From positions 1 to 7,044 of the forward strand of contig JAHIVS010000170.1 in the NCBI GenBank assembly GCA_018816605.1: a stretch of DNA of 7,044 nt, given 5' to 3'. The notes below the pieces were generated by a model. That model did no database searches and was not told the DNA's origin. It was given only the letters and a program-made list of their open reading frames with translations. The DNA comes from Pseudomonadota bacterium (GTDB lineage Bacteria > Desulfobacterota > Desulfobacteria > Desulfobacterales > Desulfobacteraceae). This document shows positions 1-5,331 of this stretch, in pieces (position 1 is the stretch's first letter; every line of letters starts with the position of its first letter). A program made the position numbers and the translations under genes.

Positions 1-392
1 ATGGGGAAAAAAATGATGATCCAGGCCATGAATACCTTGGAGGCAATCCCGTATCCCATCCACACCACCAGCAAGGGGGCGATGGCAAACACCGGGATGG
101 CCTGGGAGGCCACCAGAAACGGGGCCAGTCCTCGTTCAAGATTGGGGTTTGCAAACATGAGGATGGCAAGGGGGATGGCCGTTGCCAGTGCCAGAATGAT
201 CCCCAGAATGATTTCAGACAGGGTGGTGGCGGCATGGGGCAGAATCAGGGGGGCCTTGATGACGGCTGTGGCAAATATACTGGAGGGGGGGGGCAGTATG
301 AAAACCGGTATTTCTAAGAAATGGACGGCCCCTTCCCAGCATCCCAGCATCAGGATCACCAGGGCCGGGGCAATTAAATTAGCCCGCTTCAC
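1..392 (-). CDS. ABC transporter permease, binding-protein-dependent type (3' end beyond window)
   Basis: Inner-membrane permease subunit of an ABC importer; about 130 residues are visible and the C-terminal half lies beyond position 1. The start is a GTG at 392-390, preceded on the minus strand by GAGGGAGA nine bases upstream, so the gene overlaps the last 14 bases of the ATPase gene and is probably translationally coupled to it. The product begins MKRANLIAPALVIL, with a first membrane helix, then a periplasmic ILPPPSSIF stretch and further hydrophobic helices. The segment FLVASQAIPVFAIAPLLVVW followed by MGYGIASK is typical of the TauC/SsuC/ThiX permease family just before its cytoplasmic coupling loop. 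A nine-C run on the coding strand encodes the PPP. The family assignment is firm. The substrate is inferred only from the ATPase: thiamine precursor, sulfonate or a similar small molecule. Confidence 0.88.
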   Translation of the reverse strand, partial: MKRANLIAPALVILMLGCWEGAVHFLEIPVFILPPPSSIFATAVIKAPLILPHAATTLSEIILGIILALATAIPLAILMFANPNLERGLAPFLVASQAIPVFAIAPLLVVWMGYGIASKVFMAWIIIFFP

Positions 393-1131
393 AGATGGCG
401 TCTCCCTCAAGCTGTGTCAGCATGTACGCTTTGATCTCCACCAGATCCGGATCATTGAAATGCCGTGGCTTTGGCTGATCCAGTATGAATCGCTCCTTGA
501 TGACCATGGGCTGGGGGCTGAGCAGGCAGACTTCATCGGCCAGAAGCAGCGCCTCTTCGATGTCATGGGTGATCATGAGAATGGTTTTTTTGAATTCGGT
601 CTGGAGCAGCAATAACAAAGATTGCAGGCTTTGCCGGGTAATGGCGTCCAGAGCGGACAGCGGTTCATCCAGCAGGATCAGCTCCCGGTTGAACATCAGG
701 GTTCTGACAAGGGCGCAGCGCTGGCGCATGCCCCCGGAGACCTCGTGGGGAGAATGGGATTCATACCCGGTAAGTCCCAGACGGACAAATAACTTTTGGG
801 CAATGGATCTTGCCTGGTTCATCTTTTGTCCGCCGGTTCTGGACGGTAACAGGGCATTGTCCAGCAGGGAAAACCAGGGTAGTAGAAGATCTTTTTGCTG
901 CATATAGGCGGCATGGCGCCCCAGGTGGGAAACGGTCGTGTCTTTCCAGCGTATGTTTCCACCGTCCAGACCCATGACGCCGGTCAGCCCGTCAAACAGG
1001 GTGCTTTTGCCACATCCGGAAGGGCCCACCATCACCTTAAACTGTCCCGGTGCAACCGATAGATCCAGATCGGAAAAAATGGCCTGACCATTATACAGTT
1101 TTGTGGCACCTTTTACCTGGAGCATATCCAT
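379..1131 (-). CDS. ABC transporter ATP-binding protein (ThiZ/SsuB/TauB-like)
   Basis: Cytoplasmic ATPase subunit of 250 residues that would power import through the overlapping permease. All nucleotide-binding motifs are visible: Walker A GPSGCGKST at 36-44, Q-loop glutamine at 79 in AYMQQKDLLLPW, signature VSGGMRQR at 131-138, Walker B LILLDEP at 151-157, D-loop SALD at 159-162 and the switch histidine H189 in THD. The length is normal for the family. The MQQKDLLLPW...DNALLP region resembles ATPases of the putative hydroxymethylpyrimidine importer (ThiXYZ) more than nitrate or taurine ones. That is recall of family style rather than a search, and no THI-box riboswitch (CTGAGA core) is seen upstream. 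The first ATG has an AAAGAG-like ribosome site five bases upstream; the ATG at codon 3 is less well placed. No substrate-binding protein of this class is in the window and it may lie beyond position 1. Confidence 0.93.
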   Translation of the reverse strand: MDMLQVKGATKLYNGQAIFSDLDLSVAPGQFKVMVGPSGCGKSTLFDGLTGVMGLDGGNIRWKDTTVSHLGRHAAYMQQKDLLLPWFSLLDNALLPSRTGGQKMNQARSIAQKLFVRLGLTGYESHSPHEVSGGMRQRCALVRTLMFNRELILLDEPLSALDAITRQSLQSLLLLLQTEFKKTILMITHDIEEALLLADEVCLLSPQPMVIKERFILDQPKPRHFNDPDLVEIKAYMLTQLEGDAICEAG

Positions 1132-1150
1132 ACAACTCTTTGTTTAAATA

Positions 1151-1191
1151 TTAAGGTTAAACTATATCCTTAAGTTATTTTTAAATGCCAA
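1151..1191 (-). promoter_or_regulatory. Possible promoter with inverted repeat upstream of the ABC ATPase gene
   Basis: On the minus strand a TTGGCA -35-like box (1191-1186) and a TATAGT -10-like box (1166-1161) are 19 bases apart, about 30 bases before the ATPase start. An exact inverted repeat, TTAAGG-N11-CCTTAA (1151-1173), straddles the -10 box, which is where a repressor operator could sit. The spacer is longer than the optimum of 17 and the region is AT-rich, so chance matches are likely. The site would let the transporter be expressed independently of the UbiA block upstream. Confidence 0.35.
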
Positions 1192-1283
1192 GCAAAATCA
1201 TGGATACTTTTCGGCGGATCACTGCATTTTGCACTGGTTTCTTGCGTCGAAAGTAGCATGGGTGGAAAGAACTTGTCAATCAT
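1170..1283 (-). CDS. Possible 37-residue small ORF between the UbiA and ABC genes
   Basis: A 37-codon frame starts at an ATG preceded closely by GAAAGGGGG, a strong purine-rich ribosome-site-like sequence, and ends at TAA (1172-1170). The product begins MIDKFFPPMLLSTQET and contains a single cysteine. It has no signal peptide, membrane segment or recognisable domain. It lies 46 bases after the UbiA stop and 38 bases before the ATPase start, on the same strand as both. It could be a real small protein, a remnant of a lost gene, or chance. The good ribosome site is the only positive evidence. Confidence 0.25.
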   Translation of the reverse strand: MIDKFFPPMLLSTQETSAKCSDPPKSIHDFAWHLKIT

Positions 1284-1329
1284 TGTCCCCCTTTCATATT
1301 CACCACCACACAGCATTTTTTTGTGCTCT

Positions 1330-2250
1330 CTAAGTCCTATAGGCTCCCAGACAATGAAAGAGCCATGCCCCTGACAGATACATGAGAAATAAAAATGAAA
1401 GGACAAACAACCGGTCCAGTCCGGCAAGTTCTCGTGTTCGCACGGCCATGAACAGTGCAGTAGCAGCACAAACCACTATTCCCGCCACGGTTGCTCCCAT
1501 TTCTACACCGACGCGGGTTGCTAGAAGAAACGCCATCCCCAGAAAACAGCCGTAAAGGATCAAGGCAAGCATCCTGGGATAGGAAACGCGTCCGAAGAGA
1601 TTAACTACCCCTGCCGCACGGTCTCCCTCGATATCTTTCAGGTCCTTTATCTGACAGAGAACGAAAAAGGCTGCCAGCAGATAGCCGATGATTTCCTTAT
1701 CCACCCAGACGGTGGCGAAGCCGTTCGGCCTGAAGATACACGTCCCGGCTATAAAAACGCCTCCCCCGATCAGGGCAAGGGTCACAGATCCGACGGGCCA
1801 GAAGCGCCTCAAGCGCATGGGCGGTGCTGAATAGAGATACGAAAGCCCCCATATTAAGAAAAAGAGAAAAAAGAAGCTGATCCCGACTGGAATTGCCAGA
1901 ACGGCAGAGAGTATCAGCAGGATCGAGGCCAACTTGCGCGCCCCGTCTTCACTGATGACACCCTTGACCAAGGGACGTTTGTTGTTGGAGATGCGGTCGA
2001 TGGTCAGATCATGAATGTCGTTGATGATCTTCGCATACGCAAACAACAGGGTGATGGAACAGACGGCGAAAGCCAGTTGAAGCAGTTCCTCCAAAGCAAA
2101 GAACCTCGACAATGGGCCCGCCTGCTGGGCGGTATGGAGAAACCCGAATAAGAGCAGCCATAGATAGAACAGGAGCCTGCTCGGATAAAGAAACTCCACG
2201 ATCAACCGACCCACTCCTTTTGCCCGAAGTATTTGCGTCCCGTTCACCAT
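1330..2250 (-). CDS. UbiA-family prenyltransferase (polytopic membrane enzyme)
   Basis: Integral membrane enzyme of 306 residues in the UbiA superfamily, which transfers polyprenyl groups from prenyl diphosphates to aromatic or other lipophilic acceptors using Mg2+. Both catalytic Asp-rich motifs are intact: NDIHDLTID at 77-85 (N77, D78, D81, D85) and KDLKDIEGD at 202-210 (D203, D206, D210). The conserved LYSAPPMRLRR loop is at 139-149. About eight or nine hydrophobic helices are visible, and the length is normal. An in-frame TAG lies one codon before the ATG, which fixes this as the longest possible start; a GGGGG tract sits nine bases upstream as a likely ribosome site. No ubiquinone or menaquinone genes are nearby, so the acceptor cannot be assigned. 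Neighbours are a small secreted protein 43 bases upstream and a membrane protein with a UbiA-like C-terminal region, suggesting a dedicated role rather than housekeeping quinone synthesis. The family is certain and the substrate unknown. Confidence 0.92.
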   Translation of the reverse strand: MVNGTQILRAKGVGRLIVEFLYPSRLLFYLWLLLFGFLHTAQQAGPLSRFFALEELLQLAFAVCSITLLFAYAKIINDIHDLTIDRISNNKRPLVKGVISEDGARKLASILLILSAVLAIPVGISFFFLFFLIWGLSYLYSAPPMRLRRFWPVGSVTLALIGGGVFIAGTCIFRPNGFATVWVDKEIIGYLLAAFFVLCQIKDLKDIEGDRAAGVVNLFGRVSYPRMLALILYGCFLGMAFLLATRVGVEMGATVAGIVVCAATALFMAVRTRELAGLDRLFVLSFLFLMYLSGAWLFHCLGAYRT

Positions 2251-2293
2251 CCTCTACCGCCCCCGGTGGCGCTTGCAATCGCAACCACTGCCC

Positions 2294-2623
2294 TTAGTAT
2301 TCTTTCCTATGGACACAGCGCCACCCCGAATCCGGATCGTAGTTTGACTCTACTTCGTCATCTAGAATGGGCTTGTAATACTTATATGACATGAAGACGT
2401 ACGGTTGAGTAATATAATTTTTGATCGCTTCCTGCTTGCCACCTACAAAGCCGTCTCCGCAACCATCTTCTTTGGTATTTAACCAATCTAGCCCATTATC
2501 GATAGTACGTCCCTCGCATTTGCAGGCGAAGGGTTCGATAGAAGATGTAGCAAAACCAGAAACCGCAAAACCGGCCGACAGAGCACCAGCGACCACCAGA
2601 CACAACATCAGTTTTTTCTTCAT
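2294..2623 (-). CDS. Small secreted protein with conserved-looking cysteines, unknown function
   Basis: A protein of 109 residues with a clear Sec signal peptide: MKKK, a hydrophobic core (LMLCLVVAGALSAGFAV) and a likely cleavage after GFA at residue 25. No lipobox is present, so it should be released to the periplasm or beyond. The mature part of about 84 residues has four cysteines (C34, C36, C55, C103), giving a CxC plus two separated ones, and is rich in aromatic and acidic residues near the end (YKYYKPILDDEVESNYD). The start is the ATG at 2623, eight bases after AAAAGGAG; the ATG two codons earlier is too close to that site, and a longer frame up to 2683 would bury the signal peptide. 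I do not recognise the family. It sits between the large membrane protein and UbiA on the same strand, 43 bases from UbiA, so co-transcription is likely. Confidence 0.75.
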   Translation of the reverse strand: MKKKLMLCLVVAGALSAGFAVSGFATSSIEPFACKCEGRTIDNGLDWLNTKEDGCGDGFVGGKQEAIKNYITQPYVFMSYKYYKPILDDEVESNYDPDSGWRCVHRKEY

Positions 2624-2636
2624 ATTCATTTCTCCT

Positions 2637-2662
2637 TTTCGTTTACTGTATTCGCTTACTGT
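2637..2662 (-). repeat. Tandem 13-bp direct repeat in the leader of the small secreted protein gene
   Basis: Read on the minus strand, ACAGTAAGCGAAT (2662-2650) is followed directly by ACAGTAAACGAAA (2649-2637), matching at 11 of 13 positions. The repeat ends immediately at the AAGGAG ribosome site. The 13-base period is a little over one helical turn, which could suit a protein binding direct repeats, but it may also be a simple duplication. The CGCTTAC element within it (plus strand, 2653-2659) recurs inverted as GTAAGCG at 2708-2714. Confidence 0.5.
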
Positions 2663-2736
2663 TCTACATATAATGGAACCCAATGGAAAGATAGCTTTTC
2701 ATTCAAGGTAAGCGTTATTTTCTGTTTTTGGAGTGT

Positions 2737-4029
2737 TTATAATATATTTCGGCTGGGATCAGATCGCAACTTCCCATGATGCACGCCGATAGAGACGGCT
2801 GCCACGGCAAGGAACAGCAGCAAAAGCATCGTTCCCTTCCCGTCGAAAGGTCGCCAGGGGCCATAGGGGAGTATCAGGGATGTCCCTGCAAGTAGCGTGG
2901 TCACACTAATTAGCGGTTCACCAAAATGCCGGATGACGGGAATCCGCCGCAGTTCAAAGGGCGGGTGGCCGTACAGAAAGATCACCGAGGCAATCAACAG
3001 CCAGAACAGGATGAAACCTGCCGCCGCCGTTCCCCCCAAGATTGCGGACAGCGTCAGGAGAACCGGCCTTGCCCCTATGGCACGATTGCCGGCGCGCAGC
3101 TTTTCGGTCAGCAATAGCAGGTACAGTGAAAGAACAGCCGTAACGAGTTTAAAAAGGTCGCCGGGATTGATAATCCGGTCTGTGAGTTCTAACCATCCGG
3201 CCGTGTGGAAAAAACCACCGACAACCAAGGCAAGGGAGATAAATCCCGTAGCCGGGATCAAGAGGTCAGAGGGTTTTAAACCGCCCTTTTCCCAAATGAG
3301 AAGAGTGCCGGTCAGGATGGCAATTACGGCAACCGGGATGAGATAGAGAAAAAACAAGACCTGCTCAAAAAGGATGCCCGTGGCCGAAAGTGATTCGATG
3401 GTATCGGGCCCCCAGCAGCACAGAGTGTAGATTGCCGGGAGGTAGCCGAACATGAAAATTGCCGTATAGATCGAGAGGGCAAGAGTGCAGGAGCGCAGGA
3501 ATCCCTTTTTGAAAACGAAGAGACCGAAAAAAAGGCATCCTGTCACAACCAGAAACACCTCCAGGCGCACCCCCGTTGTCACCATAGCGATTGAGGCGAA
3601 GGGATCGAAAAGATGCGTGAATTCGTACAAAAAGGCATCGAAGTTCTCACCGTATTTGACGGCGCCGGCATGGCCTTTGCCAAGGATGGTATCGATAATC
3701 GGCACGATTAGGATGAGAGGAGAAAACAGCAGGGTGAACAAAACGCTTTCCCGGTAACGCAACCCCATGAAGAAAGCTATCAGGAAAGCAATGGAGGCAA
3801 ACAGGGAGAGCCAGGAAATGTACGGATGGAGATAATACATCAAGACCCGGTAGAAGTCATCCCACAGGAAAAGCGAGTGCTTCCGGGAAAAGACCTCCAG
3901 AAACGTTCGGAACAAGATGATGCCGGTGAAACCAAGTAGAATCCTGCCCGGCATCAACGGCTGATTCATGAATTTATTTATTGCAGTTACCATGGCTAAA
4001 AAAAATAGATCCTGTTTATGAATGAACAT
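2737..4029 (-). CDS. Polytopic membrane protein with a degenerate UbiA-like C-terminal region
   Basis: About 11 hydrophobic helices across 430 residues: roughly 28-46, 70-90, 95-113, 155-173, 180-202, 218-246, 255-275, 290-308, 324-353, 370-389 and 399-416. The first 250 residues are not recognised. From about residue 265 the protein resembles the neighbouring UbiA enzyme: GFFHTA at 272-277 matches GFLHTA, DLFKL matches ELLQL at the same spacing, and LYGHPPFELRR at 352-362 matches LYSAPPMRLRR, followed by SVT. The stretch corresponding to Asp motif 1 is shortened by about 20 residues, and the protein ends near where motif 2 would lie, so prenyltransfer is unlikely. The start is uncertain. ATG 4029 gives the longest frame but has no ribosome site; ATG 3993 (418 residues) lies two bases after the stop of the uspA fragment and could be used by translational coupling; ATGs at 3969 and 3954 are also possible. 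Confidence 0.82.
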   Translation of the reverse strand: MFIHKQDLFFLAMVTAINKFMNQPLMPGRILLGFTGIILFRTFLEVFSRKHSLFLWDDFYRVLMYYLHPYISWLSLFASIAFLIAFFMGLRYRESVLFTLLFSPLILIVPIIDTILGKGHAGAVKYGENFDAFLYEFTHLFDPFASIAMVTTGVRLEVFLVVTGCLFFGLFVFKKGFLRSCTLALSIYTAIFMFGYLPAIYTLCCWGPDTIESLSATGILFEQVLFFLYLIPVAVIAILTGTLLIWEKGGLKPSDLLIPATGFISLALVVGGFFHTAGWLELTDRIINPGDLFKLVTAVLSLYLLLLTEKLRAGNRAIGARPVLLTLSAILGGTAAAGFILFWLLIASVIFLYGHPPFELRRIPVIRHFGEPLISVTTLLAGTSLILPYGPWRPFDGKGTMLLLLFLAVAAVSIGVHHGKLRSDPSRNIL

Positions 4030-4172
4030 TTCAAGTGCACACAGGCAGAGGGGGGATGCTGTAACAAGTCGATATCGGCTTGTTGTGCATTACCAATTTC
4101 AAGGGCCATATCAACAGCAAGTTCGCTCTCGCACGTAAAATCAACGGGTACCAGTATTTTGAAGTCGAACAT
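3996..4172 (-). pseudogene. Truncated universal stress protein (UspA) gene, N-terminal fragment
   Basis: The 58-codon frame begins MFDFKILVPVDFTCESELAV and continues to ADIDLL, the first beta strand, helix and second strand of the UspA fold (normally about 140-150 residues). After residue 37 the similarity stops; the tail HPPSACVHLKCSFINRIYFF is not UspA-like, and the ATP-binding G-x2-G-x9-G(S/T) motif is absent. The start is clear: GGAGG lies five bases before the ATG. No remainder of UspA is found elsewhere in the window, so the 3' part was lost by deletion or replaced at a rearrangement junction near 4060. The stop TAG is followed after two bases by an ATG in the frame of the membrane protein, so this remnant may now serve as a translated leader for that gene. 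Confidence 0.7.
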
Positions 4173-4180
4173 CGGAGCCT

Positions 4181-4199
4181 CCTGCCTATTCAAGGTAGG
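4181..4199 (-). promoter_or_regulatory. Small hairpin overlapping the ribosome site of the uspA fragment
   Basis: In the minus-strand transcript CCTACCT-TGAAT-AGGCAGG can fold into a seven-pair stem with one G-U pair and a five-base loop. Its 3' arm contains the first two G residues of the GGAGG ribosome site, so folding could reduce initiation. The stem is short and might be incidental. Confidence 0.25.
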
Positions 4200-4406
4200 A
4201 TACATTATCGGTTCTTGTTTTTTAGGGCAACAGTAAAGTTTTGTGTGTAGGATGAAAATTAAGCATTTGTATGGTGATTTCAAAAGCATTCAACAAAGTC
4301 AAAGCTTCGGGCAAAGAAAAGGTTGCTCGTCTGATATCGTTTTTGAGTGGGTCAATAGTATGGTTGATACAATTTGTTAAATTTGATTTGCCTTGTTTGG
4401 TTATGT

Positions 4407-4437
4407 TTTATATCTTAAGGAAATTGTTGAATATAAT
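4407..4437 (+). promoter_or_regulatory. Possible promoter for the binding-protein/kinase pair
   Basis: TATAAT at 4432-4437 is an exact sigma-70 -10 consensus 65 bases before the gene start. The best upstream partner is TTTATA at 4407-4412, four of six matches to TTGACA with a long 19-base spacer. The surrounding DNA is very AT-rich, so a chance -10 match is plausible. No sigma-54 type element was noticed. Confidence 0.3.
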
Positions 4438-4502
4438 TGGAAATTTGTCTTCAGGTTTTTGAATTTTTTGGATTGAGGGGATATGGAAGGAAAAATTTAT
4501 CC

Positions 4503-5330
4503 ATGATGCGGTTTAAAGGGGGGCGGGTTCCATTCTTGTGTTTGGGAATCGCCGTTGCCCTGTTGTTTGGAAGGGGATTTATCCCCCACGGGGAGCCATC
4601 TTCTGTTCCCCTTGCCCTGGAAAAGCCGGCAGATGGCGTGATCACCATCCATTACCACGAGAGGCCTCCCTATTATATGACCGGCCCCCTGGGCGTTTAC
4701 GGGCTCTGCGCCGATCCTGTTAAACGGGCATTCCACCAGGCAAACATCCCCTTTCGCTGGGAAAAAACGCCGGCAAAGCGTCAGCTGGACATTCTAAGGG
4801 AGAACCGCTCAAGGGCCTGTCTCATCGGGTGGTTCAAAAATTCGGAACGCGAAAAATTTGCCCGGTATTCCCATCCCATCTACCAGGATAAACCCTTCAT
4901 TGCCCTGGCCCGGGCAGATAATCCGCAACTCATATCCAATGGGCCCATAGAAGAGATCCTTTTGAATCCGGACCTGGTTTTATTAAGAAAAAATACGTAT
5001 TCCTATGGCAAATTATTGGACACAATGATTTTAAAGCTGGGTCCCAGACAAAGGCGGACAAGCGCTGAAAATATCGGGATGCTCAAGATTATTCATTCCG
5101 GGGGCGCGGATTATTTTTTCATTTCAGAAGAGGAAGCGACACAATTGCCCGTCACCTCCGGACTTTTAAAGACAGATTTCAAAACCATACGGTTTTTCAA
5201 TATGCCCGGGGGGAACAAGCGCTATCTTCTTTTCAGTAAACAGGTGGAAAACCAGGTAATTGATCAGATTAATTGGGCCATCAAAGATTATGAGAACGAT
5301 GGATTTGAGAAGATCAATTGTGAGGAATAG
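4503..5330 (+). CDS. Periplasmic solute-binding-like protein (SBP_bac_3-type)
   Basis: A protein of 275 residues resembling family 3 periplasmic solute-binding proteins. A basic N-terminus (MMRFKGGR) is followed by a hydrophobic signal or anchor segment at about 9-27, then VITIHYHERPPYYM at 46-59, the usual first strand and ligand-site loop of the fold. Later signs are the RACLIGWFKNSEREKFA region and YSHPIYQDKPFIALAR (122-137), matching the familiar arrangement in which the domain reports an inhibitory or activating ligand. There is no lipobox, so it is soluble or membrane-anchored by its N-terminus. The start at 4503 is preceded by GGAAGGA about 11 bases upstream; an in-frame ATG at 4437 is possible but lacks a site and adds a non-signal-like extension. 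No cognate permease is nearby. The stop is one base before the histidine kinase start, so its likely role is ligand presentation to that sensor rather than transport. The ligand is unknown. Confidence 0.82.
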   Translation: MMRFKGGRVPFLCLGIAVALLFGRGFIPHGEPSSVPLALEKPADGVITIHYHERPPYYMTGPLGVYGLCADPVKRAFHQANIPFRWEKTPAKRQLDILRENRSRACLIGWFKNSEREKFARYSHPIYQDKPFIALARADNPQLISNGPIEEILLNPDLVLLRKNTYSYGKLLDTMILKLGPRQRRTSAENIGMLKIIHSGGADYFFISEEEATQLPVTSGLLKTDFKTIRFFNMPGGNKRYLLFSKQVENQVIDQINWAIKDYENDGFEKINCEE

Positions 5331-5331
5331 G

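Larger units (their letters stand above)
4173..4502. other. Divergent intergenic region, AT-rich
   Basis: This stretch of 330 bases separates the leftward uspA fragment from the rightward binding-protein gene, so it should hold promoters in both directions. It contains a perfect TATAAT at 4432-4437 on the plus strand, a hairpin before the uspA fragment (4181-4199), and a short plus-strand frame at 4252-4380. Plus-strand T content is high. No tRNA, riboswitch or intrinsic terminator was recognised. Confidence 0.6.

Noticed and set aside
1..615. Long plus-strand open frame at the left edge (204 codons)
   Set aside because: It lies antisense to the ABC permease and ATPase, whose motifs are unambiguous; its own product is low-complexity and unlike any family.
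1310..1329. Possible intrinsic terminator just after the UbiA gene
   Set aside because: The minus strand offers only AGCA-N8-TGCT, a four-pair stem around an A-rich loop, with no following T run.
1132..1329. Thiamine pyrophosphate riboswitch ahead of the ThiZ-like ATPase
   Set aside because: The conserved CTGAGA core and paired P-stems were not found in the 198 bases on the minus strand.
2897..3346. Plus-strand open frame of 149 codons opposite the membrane protein
   Set aside because: It is a shadow of the minus-strand gene: no ribosome site, Arg/Pro/Ser-rich product, no domain.
2701..4197. Shared 10-mer ATTCAAGGTA at 2701-2710 and 4188-4197, both in leader regions
   Set aside because: A ten-base match is expected many times by chance in a 7 kb window, and the spacing to the two genes differs.
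4271..4462. 63-codon plus-strand frame with a hydrophobic centre
   Set aside because: No ribosome site before its ATG, and the Leu/Ile/Phe-rich product is what T-rich intergenic DNA gives by chance; it also covers the likely promoter.
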